Numbered from the stretch's first letter, positions 1 to 8,511 are shown. The stretch: DNA of 64,000 bases from Paenibacillus sp. RC67 (GCF_030020805.1 NZ_CP125098.1:6409501-6473500), one strand, 5' to 3'. The notes: generated by a model from the letters alone, not told the origin. Program-made: numbers and translations.

Positions 1-445
1 CGGAGTCACGGCCCCCATAGACGCCCATATAGAACAGACCGTCAGCCTTTACCACTCTGCTGATTTCAGCAAGCACCAGACCCAACTCACCCTTCGGTAC
101 ATGCAAGAGGCAGTTCAAGGCATACACAGCATCGTACGATTGATCAGCAAAATCAAGCTGATAGAAATCCATTACCGACGCATTCAATCCCTTCTCCTTG
201 CAATGACGTACCATCTCTTCGGATAAATCAATACAGCTCACCTCTAAGCCGCACTCCCGAAAGTATTGGCTGTCTCTGCCTGTCCCTGCCCCTATTTCCA
301 ATACAGTTTTGCCTCCCTGCTCACGAATGCGATCTACAAAATATTGTCTCTCCTCAGCTTTCCAGTCCGCCATGGACGATTGCGAGCGGCGTACAGCATC
401 GGCATCGTAAGCTCGGGCCAGTTCTTTTTTCGAAAAGGATACCAT
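1..445 (-). CDS. Class I SAM-dependent methyltransferase (3' end outside window)
   Basis: The first 148 residues of a Rossmann-fold methyltransferase are visible; the C-terminus runs off the window edge. Motif I is VLEIGAGTG at about residues 48-56, the acidic end of strand 2 is CIDLS (71-75), and a motif II/III-like stretch LDFADQSYDAVYA follows. This is the Methyltransf_11/25 layout, so SAM binding is well supported, but nothing identifies the methyl acceptor. The ATG at 445 has AGGAGGT seven bases upstream. It is transcribed away from nrdA, and a Fur-like palindrome lies in the shared upstream region. Confidence 0.85.
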   Translation of the reverse strand, partial: MVSFSKKELARAYDADAVRRSQSSMADWKAEERQYFVDRIREQGGKTVLEIGAGTGRDSQYFRECGLEVSCIDLSEEMVRHCKEKGLNASVMDFYQLDFADQSYDAVYALNCLLHVPKGELGLVLAEISRVVKADGLFYMGVYGGRDS

Positions 446-557
446 TTGATAAAACCTCCTTGTTATTGATAACAGTTAACTATGCGAACATATATTCGAT
501 TAACTATTTGGAAATTCCCTCCTACTTTCCATATTTTTTTAACGAACCACTACCAGT

Positions 558-591
558 TGAGATTGATTCTCATTGCTATCTTGTTTATACT
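558..591 (+). promoter_or_regulatory. Candidate sigma-A promoter overlapped by a Fur-like box
   Basis: TTGATT (563-568) and TATACT (586-591) are 17 bp apart, a good housekeeping promoter pointing toward nrdA. The -35 lies inside TGAGATTGATTCTCA (558-572), a near-perfect 7-1-7 dyad like the Fur/PerR-family consensus. No start codon with a ribosome site follows for over 400 bp, so the transcript is either a long nrdA leader or a separate small RNA ending at the hairpin at 960-999. Assignment to Fur is inference from the dyad alone. Confidence 0.4.
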
Positions 592-780
592 GAACTAGCA
601 TCAAATTTAATTGAGAACCTAGCGTAGGTCTAAGCTCCTATTTTTTGTCGAAAAAATCACTTTCCAATCACTTTCTGTAACCTGATTTAAGCTCAAAATA
701 GCCCTTATCAAGGGGAATATGCCCGTTTTCAAGCTAGTAAACTGCCTGTCTACCCTTGGCTTTTGTCGAAAATTATACAA

Positions 781-844
781 TTGACAGACACCATATATTG
801 AGGTAAATTCTATTTACAGCTTTAAACACAACTATATATTGTGG
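781..844 (+). promoter_or_regulatory. nrdAB promoter with two NrdR boxes
   Basis: Two 16-bp sites match the NrdR box consensus (acaCwAtATaTwGtgt): 788-803 (ACACCATATATTGAGG) and 829-844 (CAACTATATATTGTGG). Their starts are 41 bp apart, close to four helical turns. A promoter TTGACA (781-786), 17-bp spacer, TAAATT (804-809) contains the first box entirely in its spacer. NrdR is the known repressor of ribonucleotide reductase operons, which is consistent with nrdA and nrdB downstream. Confidence 0.7.
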
Positions 845-959
845 GAATATCTCTCATAATCGACACATTTCACTTTCAGCGGTTTTCATAGTTTGGTAGA
901 AATACCGTGAGAACCCGCGCCACATCAATGCATTGCCAATTAGGCTTACTTAGCTGCTG

Positions 960-999
960 GCATGCGCCCGCTTATTCTTAAGCAGGCTGCATGCTTTTT
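960..999 (+). terminator. Terminator-like hairpin in the nrdA leader
   Basis: GCATGC-GCC-c-GCTT (960-973) pairs with AAGC-a-GGC-t-GCATGC (980-994) around a six-base loop, and TTTTT follows at 995-999. This has the form of an intrinsic terminator, 47 bp before the nrdA start. It could end a short RNA begun at the Fur-like promoter or act as an attenuator of nrdAB. A second short palindrome (AATGCGCATT) follows directly. Confidence 0.55.
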
Positions 1000-1046
1000 C
1001 AATGCGCATTTTTCCTATCTTTACTCAAAAAGGAGTAGGTTTTTAG

Positions 1047-3272
1047 ATGATTATCGTAAAGAGAGACGGAACTAAGGAAGAACTTGTTTTTTCCAAAATG
1101 AAGAAGGTTATCGATTTCGCCTGCGAAACGTACCCGGAATGCGATCAGCTTGAGCTGGAAACCGCATTGCTGCCGCTGTTCCGCAACGGGATTTCTACTA
1201 AAGAGATTCAACGTTTGCTCATACAAGTAGCTGTGGAAAAAACAAGCGTCGAACAACCGAACTGGCAGTATGTTGCTGCAAAGCTTCTCACCTACGATTT
1301 GTACAAGGAAGCCCGTTTGAACCGTAAATATGGTCATTTTGGCTACGGCGACCTGTATTCCCTCATCACTTACTTAACCGATATGGGACTGTATGGAAAA
1401 TACATAGTCGAGCACTATTCCAAAGAAGAAATTCACGAGCTGGGCGCTTATATCAAACCGGAGCGCGATTACCTCTTAAACTATATTGGTCTCAAAACAT
1501 TGGCCGACCGTTATCTGATTCGCGGAGTGGACAAAGAAGTACTGGAGCTGCCTCAGGAGCTGTTCATGGGTGTAGCCATGCATTTAGCTATGAAGGAAGC
1601 AGACAAGCTTAAATGGGCTAAACAATTCTACGATGTGCTCAGCAACCTGGAAATGACCGTAGCCACACCGACGCTGGCTAACGCTCGTAAACCGCTGCAT
1701 CAGCTGTCCAGCTGCTTTATCGATACGGTGCCGGACAACCTGTGGGGTATTTATAACGTAGACCAAAGCTTTGCTCAAGTATCCAAGCATGGCGGCGGCA
1801 TGGGAATCTATGTCGGCAAGGTGCGCAGCCGCGGCTCCAACATTCGCGGTTACAAGGGCGTTGCAGGCGGCGTAGTGCCGTGGATCAAAAACTACAATAA
1901 TACAGCTGTCGCGGTAGATCAATTAGGCGTGCGCTCCGGTGCGGTAGCCGTGTATCTGGACGTATGGCATAAAGATATTCTCGATTTCCTTAACTTGAAA
2001 ACAAACAACGGCGATGATCGTATGAAAGCTCACGACATTTTCCCTGGCGTTTGTATCCCCGATTTGTTCATGAAAACTGTTAAAGAGAGAGGCACTTGGT
2101 ACTTGTTCGACCCTCATGAGGTTCGTAAAACAAAAGGCTACTCGATCGAAGACAGCTGGGGCGAGGAATGGGAACGCCGCTATTGGGAGTGCGTAAATGA
2201 CGATAAAATTTCTAAAGAAGAAATTCCTGCTATCGACATCATGAAGCGCATTATGACGAGCTCGTTCGAAACAGGAACACCTTTCTTGTTCTTCCGCGAT
2301 ACCGTCAACCGAGCTAACCCTAACAAACATGCAGGTATGGTATATTGCTCCAACCTGTGTACTGAAATTTGCCAGAACATGAGCCCAACCGAGCTGGTTC
2401 AAAGCTACCATGAAGACGGCATTATTACGAATCAAGTGAAGAGTGGCGACTTCGTCGTGTGCAACCTGTCTTCCCTTAACTTGGGTCGCGTGTATACGAA
2501 AGAAGATATCGAGCGTGTCGTAACTACGCAAATGCGTATGATGGATAATGTTATCGATTTGAACCACTACCCTATCCCGCAAGCCGAAATTACGAATAAA
2601 AAATACCGTGCTGTCGGTCTCGGCTCCAGCGGCTATCATCAAATGCTGGCTCAGCTGAAAATCCAATGGGAATCCGATGAGCATCTTGCAAAAGCCGATG
2701 AAGTGTACGAGTGGATGAACTTCTACGCGATCAAAGCTTCAATGGAAATCGCCAAGGAAAAAGGCGCCTACAAAGTATTTGAAGGCAGCGAATGGCAAAC
2801 CGGCGCTTACTTCGAAGACCGCGGCTATAACAGCCCGGAATGGCTCGAATTGAAAGAACAGGTTGCTAAGAATGGCGTACGTAACGCTTGGATGTTCGCT
2901 ATCGCTCCAACCGCTTCCACTTCGTTGATCGCTGGTTCTACCGCAGGTATCGACCCGATCTTCAATAAGTTCTTCGTGGAAGAGAAGAAAAACGCGGTTA
3001 TCCCGCAAACCGCTCCTAATTTGAACGCCGAAACGATGTGGTTCTATAAAGAAGCTCACCGTATTGACCAACATTGGAGCGTTAAAGCCGCTGGCGTTCG
3101 TCAACGTCATATTGATCAAGCGCAATCGTTCAACCTATACATCACTCCTGAGCTTTCTGCGAAAGAATTCCTGGAGCTGTACATGGCCGCTTGGGAAAAC
3201 GGCTTGAAAACTGTTTACTACGTTCGTAATAAAAGCCTTGAAGTGGAAGATTGCGTAAGCTGCTCGGCATAA
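1047..3272 (+). CDS. nrdA: Ribonucleoside-diphosphate reductase class Ia, alpha subunit
   Basis: Large subunit that reduces ribonucleoside diphosphates to deoxyribonucleotides, working with the radical-bearing NrdB. The 741 residues start with an ATP-cone (about 1-90, MIIVKRDGTKEEL), the allosteric activity site. Cys223 in HQLSSCF is one of the redox-active pair, NLCTE carries the substrate-site Asn/Cys/Glu triad, and APTASTSLIAGSTAGIDP is a family signature. The C-terminal tail CVSC (Cys736/Cys739) is the thioredoxin-shuttle pair. Length and motifs indicate an intact enzyme. The ATG has AAAAAGGAGTAGG upstream. nrdB follows after an unusually long 455-bp gap filled with repeats. NrdR boxes and a leader hairpin suggest dNTP-responsive control. 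Confidence 0.97.
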   Translation: MIIVKRDGTKEELVFSKMKKVIDFACETYPECDQLELETALLPLFRNGISTKEIQRLLIQVAVEKTSVEQPNWQYVAAKLLTYDLYKEARLNRKYGHFGYGDLYSLITYLTDMGLYGKYIVEHYSKEEIHELGAYIKPERDYLLNYIGLKTLADRYLIRGVDKEVLELPQELFMGVAMHLAMKEADKLKWAKQFYDVLSNLEMTVATPTLANARKPLHQLSSCFIDTVPDNLWGIYNVDQSFAQVSKHGGGMGIYVGKVRSRGSNIRGYKGVAGGVVPWIKNYNNTAVAVDQLGVRSGAVAVYLDVWHKDILDFLNLKTNNGDDRMKAHDIFPGVCIPDLFMKTVKERGTWYLFDPHEVRKTKGYSIEDSWGEEWERRYWECVNDDKISKEEIPAIDIMKRIMTSSFETGTPFLFFRDTVNRANPNKHAGMVYCSNLCTEICQNMSPTELVQSYHEDGIITNQVKSGDFVVCNLSSLNLGRVYTKEDIERVVTTQMRMMDNVIDLNHYPIPQAEITNKKYRAVGLGSSGYHQMLAQLKIQWESDEHLAKADEVYEWMNFYAIKASMEIAKEKGAYKVFEGSEWQTGAYFEDRGYNSPEWLELKEQVAKNGVRNAWMFAIAPTASTSLIAGSTAGIDPIFNKFFVEEKKNAVIPQTAPNLNAETMWFYKEAHRIDQHWSVKAAGVRQRHIDQAQSFNLYITPELSAKEFLELYMAAWENGLKTVYYVRNKSLEVEDCVSCSA

Positions 3273-3334
3273 TGGCATAATATTGTAAGCATTATAAGCA
3301 TTGTCTAGATTACTACTTGGTTTTGGCTCTGAGG

Positions 3335-3426
3335 TTTGGCAGTAGCGAAACGAACTGCCTCGGCTTTCGGTTTTGAGGTTCCGCTTTTGGGTTCCGTGTT
3401 TGGCAGCAGCGTAGCGAACTGCCTCG
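3335..3426. repeat. Two copies of a 28-bp hairpin repeat
   Basis: Copies at 3335-3362 and 3399-3426 share TTTGGCAGYAGCG, then ARCGAACTGCCTCG. Each can fold as GGCAG(T/C)...ACTGCC. They lie in the nrdA-nrdB gap and do not appear to encode protein. They resemble small interspersed palindromic elements. Confidence 0.7.
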
Positions 3427-3568
3427 CCCTTCCCTCCTGCCTGAACCTTCAAGACGTTAAGCGTGTAGGTGCCCTGTTCATTAGCGCCAGCGAATGAGCA
3501 AGCACTTACGTAAGCGCCCAGTTCCACCAACCTAGCACCAAACGAACCATCGCACCAACGTAAAGCGT

Positions 3569-3621
3569 GTACCCCTGCAACCGGCTAATGGCTAACAAGC
3601 CAGAGCCGGTTGCAGGGGTAC
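3569..3621. repeat. 18-bp perfect inverted repeat
   Basis: Positions 3569-3586 and 3604-3621 are exact reverse complements (arm begins GTACCCCTGCAACC), with a 17-base centre that can pair further (TGGCT/AGCCA). No U-tract follows (CGGACGCG), so it does not look like an intrinsic terminator. An RNA fold of this size in the nrdA-nrdB spacer could stabilise the upstream message or uncouple nrdB. Confidence 0.75.
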
Positions 3622-3660
3622 GGACGCGCTCAAAACCAACAAAAAGTAACTCCCATAGCC

Positions 3661-3718
3661 GAGGGGGTCCAGGGGGCAGAGCCCCATGGGGTCCCCCTTG
3701 CAGGGGGATTTAGGGGGT
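3661..3718. repeat. G/C-run repeat element abutting nrdB
   Basis: Alternating runs of five G and C (GGGGGTCCAGGGGGC, GGGGTCCCCC, CAGGGGGATTTAGGGGGT) form several mutually complementary blocks. The element ends ten bases before the likely nrdB start, and its last AGGGGGT occupies the Shine-Dalgarno position. It appears to be an inserted or expanded palindromic repeat. Confidence 0.6.
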
Positions 3719-3727
3719 AGCTCTTCT

Positions 3728-4768
3728 TTGGACCAATTACAGAAGAAAAAATTGTTTAACGAGCACGGTGATCGTGACTGGGGTAAACGCCGCATGATCG
3801 GTGGTAATACGACGAACCTGATTGAGCTTAACAATGTAAAGTACGATTGGGCTACGAAAATGTATCGTACGATGATGAACAATTTCTGGATTCCAGAAGA
3901 AATTCCTTTGGCTCAAGACGCTAAAGACTACAAATTCTTGTCGCCGCAGGAGCGCCAAAGCTATGATAAAATCATCAGCTTCCTTATTTTCCTAGACTCA
4001 CTGCAAACAGCGAACCTGCCTAACATTAACGAATACATTACGGCATCCGAGGTTAATCTGTGCCTAACGGTACAAACGTTCCAAGAAGCCGTTCACAGCC
4101 AGAGCTATTCGTACATTCTGGATAGCGTGGTTTCAGCCGAAGCGCGTGACGATATTTACAACCAATGGCGTGAAGACAAGCACTTATTGCGCCGCAACCG
4201 GTTCATCACCGACTTGTATGAAAACTTTATCGAGGAACCGTCTACGCCGAACCTGATGAAAACCATTATGGCCAACTATATTTTGGAAGGCATTTACTTC
4301 TATAGCGGCTTCAGCTTCTTCTACGCACTCGGACGTCAAGGTAAAATGCTAGGCACTGTATCCGAAATTAAGTACATTCAACGCGATGAGCTTACCCATC
4401 TGGCGTTGTTCCAAAATATTTTCCGGGAAATCCGCAAGGAAAATCCGGAAGTTTTCACCGACGAGCTCGTCGAAGAGCTGCGCCAAATGATGAGAACCGC
4501 TGTTCAGCATGAAATCGAATGGGGCCAATATATTACTAACAACAACATTAACGGCCTCAGCAACGAAATCATTGATCAATACATCAAGTACTTATCCAAT
4601 GAGCGCTTGAGAAACCTTGGTCTCGAAATTTTGTTCCCAGAAGTTGTAGACCATCCGATGAAATGGGTTGAAACGTTCAGTAACATGAACGGCATAAAAA
4701 CGGACTTCTTCGAGCAGAAAGTGACCAACTACAGCAAATCGTCCAACATGAACTGGGACGACCTGTAA
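3728..4768 (+). CDS. nrdB: Ribonucleoside-diphosphate reductase class Ia, beta subunit
   Basis: Small subunit that carries the diiron-tyrosyl radical cofactor for NrdA. From the proposed TTG at 3728 it has 346 residues. Metal ligands and the radical site are visible: Asp90 (FLDSLQ), Glu120 and His123 in EAVHSQSY with the radical Tyr127, then DELTHLALF with the second Glu/His pair. The conserved protein begins at LQKKKLFNEHG, and TTG at 3728 with AGGGGG at 3712-3717 fits that point. An in-frame ATG at 3686 would add 14 residues encoded by the G-rich repeat, with no family counterpart. An intrinsic terminator follows. Function is certain; the exact start is less so. Confidence 0.93.
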   Translation: MDQLQKKKLFNEHGDRDWGKRRMIGGNTTNLIELNNVKYDWATKMYRTMMNNFWIPEEIPLAQDAKDYKFLSPQERQSYDKIISFLIFLDSLQTANLPNINEYITASEVNLCLTVQTFQEAVHSQSYSYILDSVVSAEARDDIYNQWREDKHLLRRNRFITDLYENFIEEPSTPNLMKTIMANYILEGIYFYSGFSFFYALGRQGKMLGTVSEIKYIQRDELTHLALFQNIFREIRKENPEVFTDELVEELRQMMRTAVQHEIEWGQYITNNNINGLSNEIIDQYIKYLSNERLRNLGLEILFPEVVDHPMKWVETFSNMNGIKTDFFEQKVTNYSKSSNMNWDDL

Positions 4769-4777
4769 TAAGAAATG

Positions 4778-4812
4778 AGCCCCTTCTTCCACAGCGGAAG
4801 CAAGGGGCTTTT
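4778..4812 (+). terminator. nrdAB terminator
   Basis: AGCCCCTT...AAGGGGCT stem with extra TTCC/GGAA pairing, followed by TTTT. After it comes a short AT-rich tract with tandem copies of ATTATTCATATTGAT (about 4812-4855), which runs into the 3' end of the facing gene. Confidence 0.85.
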
Positions 4813-4843
4813 CATATTGATATTATTCATATTGATATTATTC

Positions 4844-6586
4844 TTATTGAATTTCAAGCAGCTGCTTCACTTTCATTTCAAGCTCCACCATCGAAAACGG
4901 CTTGTGCATGAACACATCAATACCTACCGCATGGCCTTTCGCTGGTTCATCCTCTCGGTTTCGTCCCGATAGCATCAATATGGACAAATCCATTGGCTTT
5001 GAACCTTCCTGCTCGAATTTTTCCAGCAGTTCGAACCCACCCAAACGCGGCATAACACCGTCCAAAATACACAAATCAACAGACTGTTGCGTAAGAATGC
5101 TGTAAGCTTCTTCCCCGTCCGATGCTTCAAGGAAGGTAACAGGAAGATGCTGCAGCTTGGATACCAGAATAGATCGGAGTATCCGGTCGTCATCGGCGAT
5201 GAGTACGGTCAGACGCTGGTGCTCATCGGCTCCTTCAGATAAGGAGCCACTCGAATCCCCCATTTCATCGACGTAAATCATCACACGATCTCTTCCGCCC
5301 TGCTTGGCAGCATACATCGCATCATCAGACCGTTGAATCCACTCCTCAATCGTCATCCCTTCACACCATGCGGATACACCCGCGGAGAAAGTAATGTGGA
5401 AGGCTTGTCCCTCATTCTGAGCAACAGGCTCCGAACGAATCTGCTGCAGAATAAATTCTATCGATTTTTGCGCATCCTGCGCCGTACTGCCCGGAAGCAC
5501 GACAACAAACTCTTCTCCCCCAAAACGGGCAATCAAGTCGGTTGATCGAAGATTTTTTTGCAGTACATGAGCCAACCCTTGCAGCACCAAATCACCTACG
5601 TGATGTCCATGCGTATCGTTAATAGATTTGAAGCGGTCAATATCGATGAAAACAAGCGAGATCGGTGCCGGATAACGGCTTATGCGCTGAAGCTCCACAT
5701 GAATTTGATGATCGAAAAACCGACGATTATAAATGCCGGTCAGAGGATCCCGGAACGCCATCTGTTCGAAGTTTTTGGTCCGTTTAAGCAGACTGTAGAT
5801 ACGTGCACTCAATTCCTCATACTGAAATGGCTTAGTGACAAAATCATCCGCGCCCAAATAAAAACAGCGTACCTTATCATGAATATCATCTCTACCTGAC
5901 AACACAACCAGAGGTACCCATTTTAAGGTTGGATCTTCTTTGACGAATTCGAACAATTCGTAACCGGACTGCGGATGCATCATTAAATCCAAAGTAATCA
6001 GATCATAATTATGCTCCCGAAGAAGCTTCTGAGCTGATCCTACATCAGCAGCATGATCTACCTCATAGCCTTCCAGCTTTAATCGCCGCACCAGATAGGA
6101 ACGAAGAGCCTCATCATCGTCAATTATGAGCAATCTCCCACCGGATGGTGCAAGCGAAAGCTTCCCGAACTGCTCCTGCTGTTCGTCCAGGTCCATCTCC
6201 TGACAATAAAGATCGAACTCCATTAACAGCTGCTGCTTCCACTGTGCCCCAGCCTGTACAGATTGTTGGAATTGCGTCGCGATACGCTCAGCATCCCCTC
6301 CATTTTCCGAGACTTGTGTCCACTCCCATACATGGACAAGCTTCTCAGCAACCAGTCCAATACGTATAAATTCGAATATGGGCGCACTGCCTTTGATAGT
6401 ATGAACCATTCTATAAATATGTTTGGCTGTCTCGAGCGTTCGCCCGGACTCGTTGACCTCACAATAATCATGCAGCTCCTTCAGCTGTTTACGGAGCTCA
6501 CTCACATAACGCTTACGCCCTTCCTTCATCAGTCTTGCTTCCTTTTGCAAGCGTTCCTCAGGCGATAATTGACGCAAACCTTTCAC
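4844..6586 (-). CDS. Hpt-REC-GGDEF-REC signalling protein
   Basis: A 580-residue cytoplasmic signalling protein with four domains. It starts with an Hpt domain (His62 in VHTIKGSAP), followed by receiver 1 (about 152-270, IIDDDE, phospho-Asp200, Lys252). A GGDEF diguanylate cyclase comes next (about 278-440) with intact GGEEF at 356-360 and the product-inhibition motif RSTD at 347-350. Receiver 2 is about 459-580 (IADDD, Asp509, HKPF). No membrane segment or histidine kinase domain is present. Phosphate would therefore arrive from a separate kinase, and the intact A-site and I-site predict feedback-controlled c-di-GMP synthesis. A single-domain response regulator lies 35 bp upstream in the same direction, so the two probably form a phosphorelay operon. 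Confidence 0.93.
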   Translation of the reverse strand: MKGLRQLSPEERLQKEARLMKEGRKRYVSELRKQLKELHDYCEVNESGRTLETAKHIYRMVHTIKGSAPIFEFIRIGLVAEKLVHVWEWTQVSENGGDAERIATQFQQSVQAGAQWKQQLLMEFDLYCQEMDLDEQQEQFGKLSLAPSGGRLLIIDDDEALRSYLVRRLKLEGYEVDHAADVGSAQKLLREHNYDLITLDLMMHPQSGYELFEFVKEDPTLKWVPLVVLSGRDDIHDKVRCFYLGADDFVTKPFQYEELSARIYSLLKRTKNFEQMAFRDPLTGIYNRRFFDHQIHVELQRISRYPAPISLVFIDIDRFKSINDTHGHHVGDLVLQGLAHVLQKNLRSTDLIARFGGEEFVVVLPGSTAQDAQKSIEFILQQIRSEPVAQNEGQAFHITFSAGVSAWCEGMTIEEWIQRSDDAMYAAKQGGRDRVMIYVDEMGDSSGSLSEGADEHQRLTVLIADDDRILRSILVSKLQHLPVTFLEASDGEEAYSILTQQSVDLCILDGVMPRLGGFELLEKFEQEGSKPMDLSILMLSGRNREDEPAKGHAVGIDVFMHKPFSMVELEMKVKQLLEIQ

Positions 6587-6621
6587 TTCCAGTCATTTCA
6601 AAATAAATAATATGTAGCACG

Positions 6622-7002
6622 TTACTGCCCACCCTCAATCAATTGCTTCACTATATCCACCAATTGAAGCGGACTGAATGGCTTCACGATATAGGTGCTC
6701 ACCCCAGCCTTTTTCGCCCGTTCGCGGTCTTTCTCCAAAGCTTTGGCTGTCAATAGGATAACTGGAGTCTCTTGATTTGGATTGTTTTGAGTACGCAGCC
6801 ACTCGCATACTTCTACACCTGTAAGCTCCGGCATCATGTAATCGAGAATGATTAGGTCATAACGCGTGCTCTGTATATGGATTAACGCTTCTTTTCCATC
6901 CTCGGCTTCCGTAATTTCGTAGCCTTCATCAGCTAAAGTCTCCGTTAATAAAAAACGAAGCGCTAATTCATCATCCGCTAATAAAATACGGTAATTGGAC
7001 AT
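6622..7002 (-). CDS. Single-domain response regulator (CheY-like)
   Basis: A 126-residue stand-alone receiver domain. Asp10/Asp11 (LADDE) form the acidic pocket, Asp54 (ILDYMMP) is the phospho-acceptor, and Thr85 and Lys107 (VKPF) complete the switch. There is no output domain. The start has GAGGAG upstream. It precedes the Hpt-REC-GGDEF-REC gene by 35 bp on the same strand, which suggests it passes phosphate to, or takes it from, the Hpt domain of that protein. The cognate kinase is not nearby. Confidence 0.93.
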   Translation of the reverse strand: MSNYRILLADDELALRFLLTETLADEGYEITEAEDGKEALIHIQSTRYDLIILDYMMPELTGVEVCEWLRTQNNPNQETPVILLTAKALEKDRERAKKAGVSTYIVKPFSPLQLVDIVKQLIEGGQ

Positions 7003-7211
7003 CCAGTTTCTCCTCTATTCCCTCAACAATTTGTTTATCATTATATCATTTTCCAACGCGATTCGGTGTAAAAATACAAACTCCTACACGCTCACACTTA
7101 AAAATTAGTTTAACCCCCCATTGGAACTATGTTACAATAAGGAAACATCAATATTTTATAAAAAATTTAGAATTATTGGGATTTTAGAACTATTGAAAGG
7201 AGAGATAGTCA

Positions 7212-7601
7212 TTGGATCATGTTGATTTATTAATAAAAAAACTGACTAGATACGTCTCCTTTGGCCAACCGATATCTTCCGGCTCTGTCTTTAACCAACG
7301 CATATCCGATCCACGAATTCCTATTTCAGCATACTACATGACAATGAAGCTTCACAATGAGGAGGATCGCTGTTACCACGAGGTGTGGCTGACCAAAGAG
7401 GGACTTTTTGCCGTAACCGAAGCTTGGTACACCGAAACCAATGTCACACGCAAATTGCTTCATAACAATTTAACGTACGATCAGTTGAAGGAAACGATGG
7501 GAGAAGAAGAGGCAAAAGCGGTCGTTGTCCGAATTGCCGAAATCATTAGCAAATCAGAAGCAGATGACTGGAGCCGGAGTTTTAATTCTAGAAAAACATA
7601 A
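7212..7601 (+). CDS. Uncharacterised protein, 129 residues
   Basis: I do not recognise a family. The TTG at 7212 with AAAGGAGAG upstream gives a soluble, mixed alpha/beta protein with no signal peptide or membrane segment. It reads as one compact domain (beta-rich centre, HEVWLTKEGLFAVTEAW) with a charged C-terminal helix. A TACAAT box at 7133-7138 may be its -10. It ends 3 bp from the facing gene for a GGCT-like protein. Codon use is similar to neighbours, and the start codon plus ribosome site make it a credible gene. Confidence 0.7.
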   Translation: MDHVDLLIKKLTRYVSFGQPISSGSVFNQRISDPRIPISAYYMTMKLHNEEDRCYHEVWLTKEGLFAVTEAWYTETNVTRKLLHNNLTYDQLKETMGEEEAKAVVVRIAEIISKSEADDWSRSFNSRKT

Positions 7602-7604
7602 AGT

Positions 7605-7988
7605 CTATTTCGCTTTTTGACGATGGGTGCGCCATGAACCGCCCGGAATAAGTGGACACCCCCTCCCATCGTCCCATACATAGACCCAACCCTCTTTTTC
7701 CGGCCGTAGAGCGTCGCATATCCACACTCTTTCGTAATCATTATGCTGTCCAGGTCCATTGTAATCCTCTAACAAATCCATCTGAAGAAGACCTTCCTCC
7801 GTTACTTGCAGCCATTCCCCTTCAACGATACTGTCTCCTTTCAGCACCAAAGCAGGGTAAGCCCCATAATCATACAGTGTCCCTCTAACACATCCCGCTT
7901 CCAGCTGTAGGACATAAGGAGCTGCCACAGTATGGTTAGCCTCGCCTTCAAGCAGCGTTCCATAAACAAACACCTGAATCACAGCCAT
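7605..7988 (-). CDS. Gamma-glutamylcyclotransferase-like (AIG2/GGCT fold) protein
   Basis: The 127 residues open with VFVYGTLLEGE, the substrate-binding loop typical of the GGCT/AIG2-like fold. IVEGEWLQV supplies the catalytic-type Glu, and the YNGPGQHNDYERVWI segment also fits. The family releases 5-oxoproline from gamma-glutamyl amines or peptides, which is of interest because pxpA and pxpBC (5-oxoprolinase) lie 1.3-5 kb downstream. Exact substrate is unknown. Confidence 0.8.
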   Translation of the reverse strand: MAVIQVFVYGTLLEGEANHTVAAPYVLQLEAGCVRGTLYDYGAYPALVLKGDSIVEGEWLQVTEEGLLQMDLLEDYNGPGQHNDYERVWICDALRPEKEGWVYVWDDGRGCPLIPGGSWRTHRQKAK

Positions 7989-8144
7989 TTCACATCCAAT
8001 ACGCTATATATTCTCTCATACCTAAAAAGAACGCTTAAGCTGATTCATCATCTTGTCCATTAGCCGTTTCCGTTCATAACCTGCCGCATACCCTGTATTA
8101 TATTATATTCATAAAAGTTAACCTGCAAAGAAGGAGATGATCCG

Positions 8145-8285
8145 ATGCTAAGTCAAGAAGACGCGAACAAAATCATTTTGTTCTTATCCGCTGCCTACAG
8201 CTGCACGGACTCCGAAGAAGCGCAGGACGAATTCCACCGTCTTGCCAATGAATTGCGCAAAGCGTCCGGTCAGTCGGAACAATAA
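8145..8285 (+). CDS. Small uncharacterised protein, 46 residues
   Basis: ATG at 8145 has a strong AAGAAGGAGATG site upstream and is followed by 46 codons and an excellent terminator. The peptide begins MLSQEDANKII and ends KASGQSEQ. It is acidic, soluble and probably two short helices. The self-contained unit (SD, ORF, terminator) argues that it is a real monocistronic gene. Function unknown. Confidence 0.65.
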   Translation: MLSQEDANKIILFLSAAYSCTDSEEAQDEFHRLANELRKASGQSEQ

Positions 8286-8313
8286 TATGCTCTGCCTATA
8301 GTTCTATTGATTT

Positions 8314-8348
8314 AACGCCGCTTTCCTCAGGAGAGCTGGCGTTTTTTT
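8314..8348 (+). terminator. Intrinsic terminator after the 46-residue gene
   Basis: AACGCC-g-CT...AG-c-t-GGCGTT with an internal TCCT/AGGA stem, followed by seven T. Confidence 0.88.
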
Positions 8349-8511
8349 GTATGCGTACCATTCACCTAGGGATATTCGCCCTCATATAGTAAGTTAGCTT
8401 ACGAAAGAAAAAAATTCCTTTTTTCAAAAATCACATATTGCCGATAATCTTACTTGGAATTATAATAAAGCTAATAACTTTCAAAGCATACGAATGCATG
8501 GGGTGGAAATC

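Noticed and set aside
840..960. Cobalamin (B12) riboswitch in the nrdA leader
   Set aside because: GGTAGAAATACC and AACCCGCGCCAC resemble parts of the core, but the GGGAA block is at the wrong distance and no B12-box-like end is present.
3686..3727. Upstream ATG start for nrdB
   Set aside because: The added residues are encoded by the G-rich repeat and have no counterpart in the family; no ribosome site precedes that ATG.
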